Assembly (NCBI GenBank): GCA_045807125.1
Contig: JBJMHZ010000054.1
Coordinates: forward strand, 109,676-173,675
Source of the DNA: JBJMHZ01 sp045807125
GTDB taxonomy: Bacteria; Actinomycetota; Actinomycetes; JAWWOL01
Length of the DNA: 64,000 nucleotides
Reading direction: 5' to 3'
Shown here piece by piece: positions 49,913 to 59,856 of this stretch; positions within the stretch are counted from its first letter, which is position 1, and each line of letters begins with the position of its first letter. The translations under genes and the position numbers were made by a program. The notes under the pieces are model-generated. The model saw nothing but the letters and a program-made list of their open reading frames with translations. It was not told the origin of the DNA and did not search any database.

Positions 49913-52900
49913 TCAGTCGTCGGGGATCGCCACCTGCACCGGCGCGGCGACGCCCTTGAGGACGAGCGCGGCCCGGCCAGGGACGGCGGCGTCGCAGGCG
50001 CCGCGCGGCAGCCGCACGCCGAGCAGGTCGCCGTCGGACGGGCTGCGAGGGGCGAGCAGCAGCCCCGACCTCGACCGGCGCACGTCGACGGCGAAGCCCC
50101 GGAAGGCGGCGTGCAGGTCGTCCGTCGTGCCGGCGACGAGGACCGCGTGGCCGCGGTCGCGGGCGATGCGCACCGTCGTGGCGAGGACGCTGGCGAGCGG
50201 ACCGTCGGGGACCAGCTCGGCGTCGTCGACGACGACCACCAGCCCGGGGCCGTGGCGGTGGGCGAGCGCCTCGAGGGTGGCCGCCTGCGTGGCATCGGCC
50301 CCGTCGGTCACCACCGTGGCGACGCCTGGTCGCCCGGCCAGGTGGCGCAGCGGGCTCGGCCGCGGCGCCACGACCGCCAGCGTGCGGCCGTGCTCGTGCA
50401 GGTGCGCCGCCATCGTCAGCAGCGCGGTGCTGCGCCCGGTGCCCGCCGCGCCCGCGACGAGGAACCCGGGCCCGTCGGCGGCGAGGTCGACGCCCACCGG
50501 GCCGAGCTCGTCGCCGCCGACGCCGACCAGGGCCCACAGCGCGGACCCGGGCGGCGCACCGTCGGCCTCGGCGGCTCCGAGCGCCGCCATAGCTCCGAGC
50601 GTCGCGGTGGCTCCGAGCGCCGCGGTGGACAGCGCTTCTCGGCAGCTGACCCGCGGCGGCAGCGCGTCGACCCGCAGCGGCCGGTGCAGCCGCGGCCGGC
50701 CGCCGCAGCGCTCGGCGAGCGCGTGGGCCAGCGCCGCCAGCGCGGCGCCCTGACCAGTGCCCTGACCGGCGCCGCCGCTGCGATCGTCGGCCAGCAGGGC
50801 AACCTGCGCGTCATGGGTGCCGTCGGCACCGACGCGCACCGCCCGCCCGCCCGGCATCGCGGCGGGCGCGTGGCGGCCGCTTGCGCCGGCGAGGGCGTAG
50901 TCGGCGGCGTCGGGCAGGCGCAGCAGCAGCCGGTCGGCGATGAGCGCCGGGAGCCGCCCGACCAGCCCAGAGCGATCGGCGGAGATCACCGCTCGCAACC
51001 CGGCGCCAGGGCCGGTCCGCAGCAGTGACGTCGCCGCGTCGAGCAGGCGGCCGCCGTCCGCCTCGGCGTAGCTCCCGACGAACCCTTCCCAGCCGTCGAG
51101 CAGCAGCACGAGCCACGGCAGCCGCTCGCCGGGCGGGCTCGCCGCCCGCTGCTCGGCCGCGCCGGCGAAGCCGCCGGCCGCCAGGAGCCGCTGGCGGCGA
51201 GCGACCTCGCCGGTCAGCCTGGTGAGTAGCCGGTCCACCCGCGCGCCGTCGTCGTGGGTGACGACCGCGCCGCAGTGCGGCAGCGCCGAGACCGCGCGCA
51301 GCTCACCGGCCGCGCAGTCGAGAACGTGCAGGTGCAGATCGTCCGGCGACCACCGGCCGGCGAGGGCACCGGCGACGGTGCGCAGCGTCGTCGTGCGCCC
51401 GGAGCGGGCCGACCCCGCCACCAGCAGGTGGCCGCCTCGCTCGACGTCGAGCCGCAGCAGCCGGCGCGCCTGCCGCTCCGGCACGTCGACGAGCCCGAGC
51501 GGCACGCCCCCCTCGGCCCCGGACGGGTCGCCGGCGAGCCCGGCGGGTGAGGTGAGCTCGGTGAGCTCGGTCACGGTCACCCGCTCGGGCAGCGGCGGCA
51601 GCCACGGCGCCGGCTGCGGCGGCAGGCCGAGGCGCCGGGCGGCTCCGCTGGTCGCCTTGACGACGGCGTCGAGGTCGGTCAGCCCGTCCGGTTCGCCACC
51701 GGCCGGCCCGCCGGTCACCGGGTCGGCGTCGCCGAGCCGGGCCCACGGCAGCAGCTCGCACCGCGGTCCCGTCGGCTCGGCCGGCCGGACCGGCAGCCCG
51801 ACGCGAGCGGCCTGGAAGCCGACCAGCGGCGAGCCGCCCGTGCGCAGGTAGCCCTGCCCCGGCCGGTCGTCCGGGATCGTCGCGGCATCGGGCGCGTCGA
51901 GCACGTCGGAGGACTCGGCCGCGGAGGCCACCCGCAGGCAGATCCGCAGGTTGGTGTTGGCCCGGATGTCGGCGGCGACGACGCCGCCGGGCCGCTGCGT
52001 CGCCAGCACCAGGTGCACCCCGAGCGAGCGCCCGCGCTGCGCCACGCCCACCAGTCCGCGCACGAAGTCGGGCAGCTCCTCGACCAGCGTGGCGAACTCG
52101 TCGACCACGATGACGAGCCGCGGTGGCACCGGTCCGGGCGCCGGCCGTCGCCAAAGCTCGTCGAGGTCGGTGGCTCCCCCCGCCGCGAGCGCCTCCTCGC
52201 GCCGGCGCAGCTCGGCGGCGAGCGAGCGCAGCGCCCGCTCGCCGAGCCCCGCATCGAGGTCGGTGATCAGCCCGACCACGTGCGGCAGCCCGGCGCACCC
52301 GCGGAACGCCGCACCGCCCTTGTAGTCGACGAGCACGAGGGCGAGCGCGTCCGGCCGGTTGCGCAGCGCGAGCGCCGCCACGAGCGTGCGCAGCAGCTCG
52401 CTCTTGCCCGCGCCCGTGATGCCGGCGACGAGCGCGTGCGGCCCGTCGCGGCGCAGGTCGACGGCGACCGGGCCGCCGGCTCCCGTGCCGATGACGGCGA
52501 CCGGGTCGGCCGGCGCGCCGGCCCAGCGGCGCACCAGCTCGTCCTCGTCCGGGACCACGCCGCTCACGTCGAGCAGCCGGAGGTCGCGACCGGCCGGGAG
52601 GTCGCCGTCAGCCCGGCCCGAGCCGCCGGCCGGCCGCAGCGGCGCGAGCGCCCGGCCCACGGCGTCGCCCCACCCGGCGTCGACCTGGTCGACCAGCACG
52701 CCGTCGACGGTCGTGCCGCCGGCCTGCACCCGTGCGCGATGAGCGAGCGGAGCCTCGGCGAAGGTCACCACCGCCCCGCACTCCCGCGGCAGCAGCCGCT
52801 CCTCGGCGTCGAGGCAGATCGCGTGGACGCCGACCGCCGGCCCGGTGGCGAGCAGCTGCGAGACGCCTGGGCAGTCGCGCAGCCGGTGCGCCCCGTCGAG

Positions 52901-54445
52901 CAGCACCACGACCGCCGGCGCCCGACCCGCGTCGCTGCCGGTGTCGCTGCTGGCCATGCCACTGCCGGCCCTGCCATGGCCGCCCGTCCGGATGGACACC
53001 AGCCGCAGCAGCTCGTCGACCCGCTGGGCGGTCGAGCGGTGGCCGGTGCCGAGCAGCACCGGCCGGGACCGCTCGGGATCGGCCCGGGCGTGCGGGAGCC
53101 AGCGCAGCAGGCCCCACTCCGCCTCGCCGCGGTCGCCCGCGAGGACGACGAGCCGCACGTCGGACGGGGCGTGCAGGACGGCGAGCTGCCCGAGCAGCCA
53201 ACGCACCAGCGACTGCGCATGCGGCGGCGGGCCGGCCACGCCCAGCACCCCGGCGGATCGCAGCGGCACGGTCACCGGCACGGCGCGCGCGACCGGGCGC
53301 GCCTCCGGCTGCCCGGGCGGACCGGCGCCCGGCGGCCGCTCGACCACGATCTCGGCCGGCCGGTCGGCCACGCCGATCCGCAGCAGCAGGAAGTCGTCGT
53401 CGCCGCGGCGGCGCTCCCACAGCCGCCCGGTCGGCCCGGTGGCCGCGAGCAGCAGGCTCGCCGGGTCGGGCGCGGCGTCCCTGCGCCGCCGCTCGTCGTC
53501 GCGGCAGGCAGCCGCCAGGCCGGACCTGGCTGCCAGCAGCGCGGTGGCGTGCTCGCGCAACCGGCGCCGGTGCCCGGCCCGCGCGCTGCGGCGGTCGCCG
53601 ACCGCGCCGGCGATCGTGGCGACGGGGGAGAGGACGGCGAGCAGCAGGTACTGCCAGCTGCGCAGCACCGCGCACATCGCGAGCCCGAGCAGCAGCGGGG
53701 CGGCGAGCGCCGCGGTGGCGAGCCGGCCGGTCTCCGGTGGGTCCGGCGGCGCCGGCAGGGTCACCGTCACGGCGGGGACCACCGGGCGCAGCCGCGGGGG
53801 CCGGTTGACCGCGAGCGTGGTGCCGGGGCCGGGAGCCAGCGCGGCCAGGTCGTCGCCAGGCACCGCGCAGGCGAGCAGCGAGTCGCCCAGCGCCAGCATC
53901 GCCCCTGCCGGCAGCGGCGCCCGGCCGGCGACGGGCTCGCCGTCGACCAGGGTGCCGTTGGCCGATCCGAGGTCGGTCACCGTGACCTCGCCGGCCGGGT
54001 CGACCGACAGCTCGGCGTGGCGACGCGAGACGCGGAGGTCGTCGATGCGCACGGCGCAGCCCTCGCCGCGGCCGACCACCACCGAGCCGGCGGGCAGCCG
54101 GTGGACGACGCCGGCCGCCGGTCCGCCGATCACCCGCAGCTCGCGCACCACCGGCCGCACGGACGGCGTCGCCGCGGCGGCGCCGGCCGGCTCGCCGAGC
54201 ACCACCACCGACCCCGGGCGCAGGGCGCTGAGGGCGAGCGGTGCCGCGAGGTCGAGCGGGCGCCCCGCCACGTGGGCCGGCACCAGCGCGGGCGGGCCCG
54301 GCGCGCCCCGCGCGCAGCCCGCGAGCGCCAGCAGCGCGTCGCCCGTAGCCGTGGCCGGGTCGGCGCGCAGCCGTACGTCGGTGCGGCGCCGCGTCGCCGG
54401 ATCGACGACCGTGAGCGTCAGATCGAGCGGCTCGGCGGGCGCCAT
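49913..54445 (-). CDS. EssC/EccC-like FHA-FtsK/SpoIIIE ATPase of type VII secretion
   Basis: 1510 aa from ATG 54445, with GGGAGG 9 nt upstream. Residues 1-90 are a small N-terminal domain. An FHA domain follows (VVVGRGEGCAVRI, SRRHAEL, GSANGT; about 100-185). Two membrane helices lie near 230-280 (LLLGLAMCAVLRSWQYLLLA). Three FtsK-like ATPases follow. D1 has Walker A GITGAGKSELL near 675, ALVLVDYKGGAAF and LVIVVDEFATLVEEL. D2 has GSARSGRTTTL near 1011. D3 has GAAGTGRSTALL near 1335 and LVVVVDDAEL. In D2 and D3 the Walker lysine is Arg. It is the motor that exports WXG100 proteins; the convergent WXG100 gene is its likely client. Confidence 0.93.
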   Translation of the reverse strand: MAPAEPLDLTLTVVDPATRRRTDVRLRADPATATGDALLALAGCARGAPGPPALVPAHVAGRPLDLAAPLALSALRPGSVVVLGEPAGAAAATPSVRPVVRELRVIGGPAAGVVHRLPAGSVVVGRGEGCAVRIDDLRVSRRHAELSVDPAGEVTVTDLGSANGTLVDGEPVAGRAPLPAGAMLALGDSLLACAVPGDDLAALAPGPGTTLAVNRPPRLRPVVPAVTVTLPAPPDPPETGRLATAALAAPLLLGLAMCAVLRSWQYLLLAVLSPVATIAGAVGDRRSARAGHRRRLREHATALLAARSGLAAACRDDERRRRDAAPDPASLLLAATGPTGRLWERRRGDDDFLLLRIGVADRPAEIVVERPPGAGPPGQPEARPVARAVPVTVPLRSAGVLGVAGPPPHAQSLVRWLLGQLAVLHAPSDVRLVVLAGDRGEAEWGLLRWLPHARADPERSRPVLLGTGHRSTAQRVDELLRLVSIRTGGHGRAGSGMASSDTGSDAGRAPAVVVLLDGAHRLRDCPGVSQLLATGPAVGVHAICLDAEERLLPRECGAVVTFAEAPLAHRARVQAGGTTVDGVLVDQVDAGWGDAVGRALAPLRPAGGSGRADGDLPAGRDLRLLDVSGVVPDEDELVRRWAGAPADPVAVIGTGAGGPVAVDLRRDGPHALVAGITGAGKSELLRTLVAALALRNRPDALALVLVDYKGGAAFRGCAGLPHVVGLITDLDAGLGERALRSLAAELRRREEALAAGGATDLDELWRRPAPGPVPPRLVIVVDEFATLVEELPDFVRGLVGVAQRGRSLGVHLVLATQRPGGVVAADIRANTNLRICLRVASAAESSDVLDAPDAATIPDDRPGQGYLRTGGSPLVGFQAARVGLPVRPAEPTGPRCELLPWARLGDADPVTGGPAGGEPDGLTDLDAVVKATSGAARRLGLPPQPAPWLPPLPERVTVTELTELTSPAGLAGDPSGAEGGVPLGLVDVPERQARRLLRLDVERGGHLLVAGSARSGRTTTLRTVAGALAGRWSPDDLHLHVLDCAAGELRAVSALPHCGAVVTHDDGARVDRLLTRLTGEVARRQRLLAAGGFAGAAEQRAASPPGERLPWLVLLLDGWEGFVGSYAEADGGRLLDAATSLLRTGPGAGLRAVISADRSGLVGRLPALIADRLLLRLPDAADYALAGASGRHAPAAMPGGRAVRVGADGTHDAQVALLADDRSGGAGQGTGQGAALAALAHALAERCGGRPRLHRPLRVDALPPRVSCREALSTAALGATATLGAMAALGAAEADGAPPGSALWALVGVGGDELGPVGVDLAADGPGFLVAGAAGTGRSTALLTMAAHLHEHGRTLAVVAPRPSPLRHLAGRPGVATVVTDGADATQAATLEALAHRHGPGLVVVVDDAELVPDGPLASVLATTVRIARDRGHAVLVAGTTDDLHAAFRGFAVDVRRSRSGLLLAPRSPSDGDLLGVRLPRGACDAAVPGRAALVLKGVAAPVQVAIPDD
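50574..50627. repeat. In-frame 18-bp triplicate in the EssC-like gene
   Basis: Units starting gctccgagcg at 50574, 50592 and 50610 encode three consecutive six-residue ALGA-type units between ATPase domains D2 and D3. Confidence 0.8.
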
Positions 54446-54635
54446 CGCCGGTCGCCTCCCTCCCTCGACGAGCCTGCCGTGGTGGTGCCGCGTCACCGTA
54501 CCGGCGGTCGACGACGGTCCTCTGCGCTCGCGGGGATCCTGGGGATAACCTCCGTCCGACGAAGCGCCGCCGATTCATGACGGGTCACGAGCTGCAGCAA
54601 AAGCGCGGCAAAGCGTCACCCAGGAGTGGTTGGCT
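54446..54635. other. Divergent promoter region before the NRPS cluster
   Basis: 190 nt between the EssC-like gene (minus) and the MFS gene (plus). It holds A-richer patches (caaaagcgcggcaaagcg near 54597-54615) and ggggataac near 54541. No operator symmetry was recognised. This is the likely promoter of the MFS-NRPS operon. Confidence 0.4.
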
Positions 54636-56003
54636 GTGCCGGACAGCAACGAGATCGCACCACCGGCCGGGGGGCGGCAGCGGCACTCCCTGGGTGGGTG
54701 GCACGACGTACCCTCTCGCCTCGACTGGAGCGCCATGGACGCCTACCTGAGAGTCCTCCGCATCCCGGACTTCAGGCGGTTGTGGCTCGGGCTGGTGCTG
54801 AACCTGCTCGGCGACGGAGCCACCTTCACCGCGATGGCGTGGCTCACCGTCGAGCGGGCGGGCGCCGGCGGGCTCGGCGTGCTCGGCGTCTGCTACACGC
54901 TGCCGGTGCTGCTCGGGGGCGCCGTCGTCGGGCCGCTGCTCGACCGGTTCTCCCGGCGCGCGCTGCTGGTCAACGACTCGCTGTTCCGGGCGGTCGTGGT
55001 GGCGAGCATCCCGCTGCTCGACCTGCTCGGCGTCTTCGCGGTGTGGCAGCTGTACGTGGTTGCCGCGGTCTACGGGCTGCTGAAGATCATCCCGCTGGCC
55101 GGCACGCCGGCGGTGCTCCCCGAGCTCGTCCCCGCCGATCGCCTGCAGGCCGCCTCCGGCCTGGAGGCCACCGCCATGAGCGCGGCCAACATCGCCGGTC
55201 CGGCCATCGGCGCCGTCCTCATCGCGGTCGCCGGCGCGACCAATGTGCTGCTGCTCGACGCGCTCACCTACGTCGCCTTCGCCGTCCTCATCATGCGGAT
55301 CAGCGCGCCGCTCGGCCGCCCGGAGCAGGTCGGCGAGACGAGCGGCGGCGCCTCGGCCGAGCGGCACGGCTGGGGGCCGGTCCTCAACCTGCTGCTGCAC
55401 GACCGGTTCCTGCTGTTCCTCACCCTCTCCTTCGCGGCCTTCAACATCTCCTCCGGCGCGCTGCTGGTCGCCCTGCCGTGGCTGTCGAAGTACGTGTTCA
55501 CCGGCGGCGCCGGCACCCTCGGGCTGCTGCTCGCGACCGCTGCGGCGGCCGAGCTGATCGGCTCGCTGGTCGCCGGCGCGGCGAAGACGTCGGACCGGCA
55601 GATGGTGCGGATCGGCTTCCTTCAGTTCCTGGCCGGGGCGACCCTGCTGCTGATGGTGCCGCGCCACCTGCCGACGGTGATCGCCGGCCTGGTGCTGAGC
55701 AGCATCCTGACCAGCCCGATGACGGTGCTGGGCGGCGTCGTCCGGCTGACCCGCACGCCCAACGCCCTGCGCGGCCGGGCGATGACGTTGATGCGCACGA
55801 CGATGAGCGGCGCCCTGCCGCTCGGCTCCGCGCTCGGCGGCCTGTTCCTCGTCGGCGGCCACTACACGGCGCTGATCGTCTGCGTGGCGCTGCTCGCGGC
55901 CTCGCCGGGCCTGCTGACCGCGCTGAGCTTCCGCCACGCGTCCTTCCGGCTCGGCGTCGAGCCGGAGCCGCTCGCCGTGCCGGCCCCCACGCCGGCGTCG
56001 TGA
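54636..56003 (+). CDS. MFS transporter, probable product exporter
   Basis: 455 aa from GTG 54636, because AGGAG lies 9 nt upstream; TTG 54630 in frame is too close. Twelve-helix major-facilitator protein of the MFS_3/EntS-like type. Helix and loop blocks: FRRLWLGLVLNLLGDGATFT near residue 48, the loop GPLLDRFSRRALLVNDSLFR near residue 103, and GTPAVLPELVPADRLQAASG near residue 157. The gene is coupled to NRPS 1 (GTGA at 56000-56003), so export of the peptide product or its siderophore form is a natural guess. Confidence 0.88.
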   Translation: MPDSNEIAPPAGGRQRHSLGGWHDVPSRLDWSAMDAYLRVLRIPDFRRLWLGLVLNLLGDGATFTAMAWLTVERAGAGGLGVLGVCYTLPVLLGGAVVGPLLDRFSRRALLVNDSLFRAVVVASIPLLDLLGVFAVWQLYVVAAVYGLLKIIPLAGTPAVLPELVPADRLQAASGLEATAMSAANIAGPAIGAVLIAVAGATNVLLLDALTYVAFAVLIMRISAPLGRPEQVGETSGGASAERHGWGPVLNLLLHDRFLLFLTLSFAAFNISSGALLVALPWLSKYVFTGGAGTLGLLLATAAAAELIGSLVAGAAKTSDRQMVRIGFLQFLAGATLLLMVPRHLPTVIAGLVLSSILTSPMTVLGGVVRLTRTPNALRGRAMTLMRTTMSGALPLGSALGGLFLVGGHYTALIVCVALLAASPGLLTALSFRHASFRLGVEPEPLAVPAPTPAS

Positions 56004-59000
56004 CGATGGCGGGGGGCCATCGTGACGGCGGCGCGGAGCTGGTGACCGACCGGCCGCGGAGCAGGGCCGGCACCGCGGGGACCGGCCGGGTCGTCCTCGA
56101 TCTCGAGCCGTCGCTCGGGGCCGCCCTCGCGGACCTCGGCAGGCGCTGGGCGGTGCGACCGGGGCCGTTGCTGCTCGCCGCCTTCGCGGTGCTGCTGCGC
56201 CGCTACGGCGGGCAGGACGACGTGGTCCTCGCGCTCGACCTCGTCGGGGGCACCGGCAGCACGGCGGGCAGGGCTGGCACGGTGCGCCTCGCCGTCGACC
56301 CGATGGCGCCGGTCCGCTCGCTGGCCGGCGCGGCGCAGGCCGCGACGCACCGGCTGGCCCCGGCGGACCCCACCGGCCCCGCCCCGGCGCTCGGCCTCGC
56401 CGACCACCCGGTGCCGCAGGGGACGGACCTCGCGAGCGATCTCGTCCTGTCCGTCGGCGGCGTCGACCGGCTGCACCTGGACTTCGACGCGGCGCTGCTC
56501 GACCGCGCGAGCGTGGAGCGGCTGGCCGGGCATCTGCGCCTCGTCCTGCGCGCGATCGCCGAAGCCCCGGATCGGCCGGTGCGCGCGATCGACCTGCTCG
56601 CGCCCGGCGAGCGGGCCCGCATCCTGCGCGAGTTCAACGCGACGGCGCGGCCGTACCCGCGCGACCTCTCGGTGCACCGGGCCTTCGAGGACCAGGCAAG
56701 GCGGACGCCGGAGCGGCTGGCGGTCGCCGAGGGCGGGACGCGGCTCGCCTACCGCGAGCTCGACCGGGCGGCCGACCGGCTGGCGCACCGGCTGCGGCAG
56801 GCCGGTGCGGGCGGTGGGCGGCCGGTGGGACTGCTCGTCCCGCGGTCGGCGACAGGCGTCGTGGCCAGCCTGGCGATCCTCAAGGCCGGCGGCGCCTACC
56901 TGCCGATCGACCCGGGCTACCCGCGCGAGCGGGTGGAGCTGCTGCTCGCCGACAGCGGGGCCGGCGTCCTCGTCGCTGATCCCGTTGCGGCGCAGGGCAT
57001 CCGGTTCGCCGGGCGGGTCGTGCCGCCGGCCGACCGCGACGCGCCGATCGAGCCGTCGGCCGACGTGGCGGCCACCGACCCTGCGTACCTGATCTACACG
57101 TCCGGCACGACGGGCCGGCCGAAGGGCGTGCGGGTGGCCCACCGCGGCGTGGTACGGCTGGTGCGCGGCACGGACTACGTCCCGCTGTCGGAGGAGACCC
57201 GCACCCTGCCCACCTGCGCCGCGGTGTTCGACGTCGCCACGTTCGAGATCTGGGGAGCGCTGCTGAACGGCGGCAGCCTGCACGTCGTGCCCGACGACGT
57301 CATCCTCGACGCGGGCGCGCTCGGCCGGGCGCTGGCCGAGCACCGGATCACCACGATGTGGCTGACCGCGCCCCTGTTCAACCAGCTCGTCGAGCAGGAC
57401 CCGGGCGCCTTCCGCCCGCTGCGCCACCTGCTGGTCGGCGGTGACGCGCTGTCGGCCCGCCACGTCGCGAAGGCGATGGACGCCTGCCCGGGCGTGACGA
57501 TCGTCAACGGGTACGGGCCGACCGAGGGCACCACGTTCGCCACCACGCACCGGCTCGACCGGGACGACCTCGACCGCATCCCGATCGGCCGGCCGATCGC
57601 CAACTCCACGGCGTACGTCGTGGACGCCGACGGCGGGCTGTGCCCCGTCGGGGTGCCCGGCGAGCTCTGCCTCGGCGGCGACGGGGTGGCCATCGGCTAC
57701 CACGAGCGGCCCGAGCTCACCGCCCGCGCGTTCGTGCCCGACCCGTACGCGCCCGGCGGCACGATGTACCGCACCGGCGACGTCGCGCGCTGGCGCCCCG
57801 ACGGGGTCCTCGACTTCCTCGGGCGGCGCGACCACCAGGTGAAGGTGCGCGGCTTCCGGATCGAGCTCGGCGAGATCGAGCAGGCCCTGCTCGGCCATCC
57901 CGGCGTGCGGGAGGCGGTCGTGCTGGCGCGGGAGCGCGCGGTCGGCGACCGCTACCTGTGCGGCTACTACGCGCCTGCGGGGGAGGTGACGCCCGCCGAG
58001 GCGCGCGCGCACCTCGCCGGGTCGCTGCCCGACCACATGGTCCCGCCGTTCCTCCTCGCGCTCGACGCGCTGCCGCTCAATGCGAGCGGCAAGGTCGACC
58101 GGGCGCAGCTGCCCGACCCGCTGGACCGGACGGGCGAGCCCGCCGCCTCCGTGCCGGCCGGCGGGGTCGAGGGAGAGCTCTCCGGGCTGGTGGAGCGGAC
58201 GCTCGGCGTGCGCGCGTCGAGCAACCGCGAGCAGCTCGCCGACCTCGGCGCCGACTCGCTGACGGCGACGCTGCTGGCGAGCGCGATCGAGCAGGCGTTC
58301 GGTCGGCGCATCCCCGTGCGCGGCCTGCTGGGGAGCGCCACCCTGGAGAGCATCGCGCGCCGGCTGGCCACCGCCGAGCCGCTGCGCGCCGCCATCCCGC
58401 GGGCACCCGACCGGCCGACCTACCCGGTCGCGCCGCAGCAGCGGCGGGTGCACGTCGAGCAGTGCAAGGACGAGTCCGCGACGCACTACAACGTCCCCGT
58501 CGCGGTCGAGCTGCCGCCCGGCGCCGACGCCGACCGGCTCGTGACGGCGCTGTACCGGCTGGTAGAGCGGCACGACGCGCTGCGCACCGAGATCGTCGTG
58601 CTGGACGGCGAGGCGCGCCAGCGGATCCGCGACCCGGCCGACGTCCCGATCGAGGTGACGGTCGGGACGGCGGACGGCCATGCGGACGGCCAGCCGCCGA
58701 TCGATGCGCTCGTCCGGCCGTTCGACCTGGCGCGCGCGCCGCTCTGGCGGGCCGCGATCCACCGCACCGGCGAGCGCCTTCGCCTGTTCCTCGACCTGCA
58801 CCACGTCATCACCGACGGGCTGTCGATCGGGGTGCTGCTCGTCGAGCTCGCCGCGCTGCACGATGACCCGAGCGGCCGGACGCTGCCCGACCCCGGGCTG
58901 CGCTACCGCGACTACGCCGACTGGATGGCCGGGCCGCAGGCCGCCGCCGCCGTCGCCGCGCAGCGGGTGCACTGGCACGAGGTGCTCGCCGTCCCGCAGC

Positions 59001-59752
59001 CGCGCAACGACCTGCCGATCGACATGCCGCGCTCACCGGTCCGCTCGCCCGACGGCGGCAACGTCGAGTTCGCCGTCGACGCGGACCGCGCCGCGGCGCT
59101 GCGCCGACTGGCCAGGCGGGAGGACGGCACGCTGTTCGGCGTCCTCGCCGCGCTGCACGGTGCGCTGCTGGCCGGGCTCACCGGCGCGCCGGACGTGACC
59201 GTCGGCACCCCGGTGTCCGGCCGGGGCTGGCCGGGCGTCGAGCGGACCCTCGGGATGTTCGCCAACACCGTGTGCCTGCGATCGACGGCCCGGCCGGAGC
59301 TGCCGTTCGCGGCCTACCTGCGGGAGGTCGGCCGCGTCGCGCAGGACGCGTTCGACAACCAGGACGTGCCCTTCGAGGAGGTGGTCGCGCCGGCCCGGCG
59401 CGACTACAGCCGCAATCCCTTGTTCGACGCGCTGATCGCCCTGCACAGCGAGCGCTACCTGACGTTCCCGTTCGCCGGGGAGCGGGTGCCGATCCGCCTG
59501 TGCTGGAACGGCGGCACCCCGTTCGACCTCAACATGCAGATCCGCGAGCGGGCCGACGCGCTCGACGTGAGCTGGCAGTACGCCAGCCGGCTCTTCCACC
59601 GGTCGAGCGTCGAGGCGCTGCGCGACGGCTTCCTCGCGCTCATCGACGCCGTGCTGGCCGCCCCGGGCGTGCCCGTGGGCGAGCTCGGCGCGCTCGCCGG
59701 GAGCGCCCGCCCGGCCGCGGTGCCCGTGCCCGACCTCGACTTCGACCTCTGA
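56000..59752 (+). CDS. Non-ribosomal peptide synthetase 1: (half C)-A-T-C
   Basis: 1250 aa if the GTG overlapping the MFS stop is used; ATG 56006 is the alternative. Residues about 20-200 match only the C-terminal lobe of a condensation domain, without HHxxxDG. The adenylation domain follows (about 223-700): A3 YLIYTSGTTGRPKGV, A5 NGYGPTEGTT, A7 YRTGDVARW, A8 GRRDHQVKVRGFRIELGEIE, A10 LNASGKVDRAQL. The carrier domain has its Ser in LADLGADSLTATL near residue 752. A complete condensation domain (about 805-1250) has LDLHHVITDGLS (intact HHxxxDG). The specificity residues read D-V-F-W-L-V-G-T-F-K by alignment to GrsA, close to Val-type codes; low confidence. Confidence 0.93.
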   Translation: MTMAGGHRDGGAELVTDRPRSRAGTAGTGRVVLDLEPSLGAALADLGRRWAVRPGPLLLAAFAVLLRRYGGQDDVVLALDLVGGTGSTAGRAGTVRLAVDPMAPVRSLAGAAQAATHRLAPADPTGPAPALGLADHPVPQGTDLASDLVLSVGGVDRLHLDFDAALLDRASVERLAGHLRLVLRAIAEAPDRPVRAIDLLAPGERARILREFNATARPYPRDLSVHRAFEDQARRTPERLAVAEGGTRLAYRELDRAADRLAHRLRQAGAGGGRPVGLLVPRSATGVVASLAILKAGGAYLPIDPGYPRERVELLLADSGAGVLVADPVAAQGIRFAGRVVPPADRDAPIEPSADVAATDPAYLIYTSGTTGRPKGVRVAHRGVVRLVRGTDYVPLSEETRTLPTCAAVFDVATFEIWGALLNGGSLHVVPDDVILDAGALGRALAEHRITTMWLTAPLFNQLVEQDPGAFRPLRHLLVGGDALSARHVAKAMDACPGVTIVNGYGPTEGTTFATTHRLDRDDLDRIPIGRPIANSTAYVVDADGGLCPVGVPGELCLGGDGVAIGYHERPELTARAFVPDPYAPGGTMYRTGDVARWRPDGVLDFLGRRDHQVKVRGFRIELGEIEQALLGHPGVREAVVLARERAVGDRYLCGYYAPAGEVTPAEARAHLAGSLPDHMVPPFLLALDALPLNASGKVDRAQLPDPLDRTGEPAASVPAGGVEGELSGLVERTLGVRASSNREQLADLGADSLTATLLASAIEQAFGRRIPVRGLLGSATLESIARRLATAEPLRAAIPRAPDRPTYPVAPQQRRVHVEQCKDESATHYNVPVAVELPPGADADRLVTALYRLVERHDALRTEIVVLDGEARQRIRDPADVPIEVTVGTADGHADGQPPIDALVRPFDLARAPLWRAAIHRTGERLRLFLDLHHVITDGLSIGVLLVELAALHDDPSGRTLPDPGLRYRDYADWMAGPQAAAAVAAQRVHWHEVLAVPQPRNDLPIDMPRSPVRSPDGGNVEFAVDADRAAALRRLARREDGTLFGVLAALHGALLAGLTGAPDVTVGTPVSGRGWPGVERTLGMFANTVCLRSTARPELPFAAYLREVGRVAQDAFDNQDVPFEEVVAPARRDYSRNPLFDALIALHSERYLTFPFAGERVPIRLCWNGGTPFDLNMQIRERADALDVSWQYASRLFHRSSVEALRDGFLALIDAVLAAPGVPVGELGALAGSARPAAVPVPDLDFDL

Positions 59753-59856
59753 CCCCGAACCGCTGACTCCGAACCCGCTGACCCGATCCACCTCCGACCG
59801 AGACCGAGCCAGGACCCGCTCGCCGCTCGAGCCGACTCGATTCGCGAAGGATTCCC

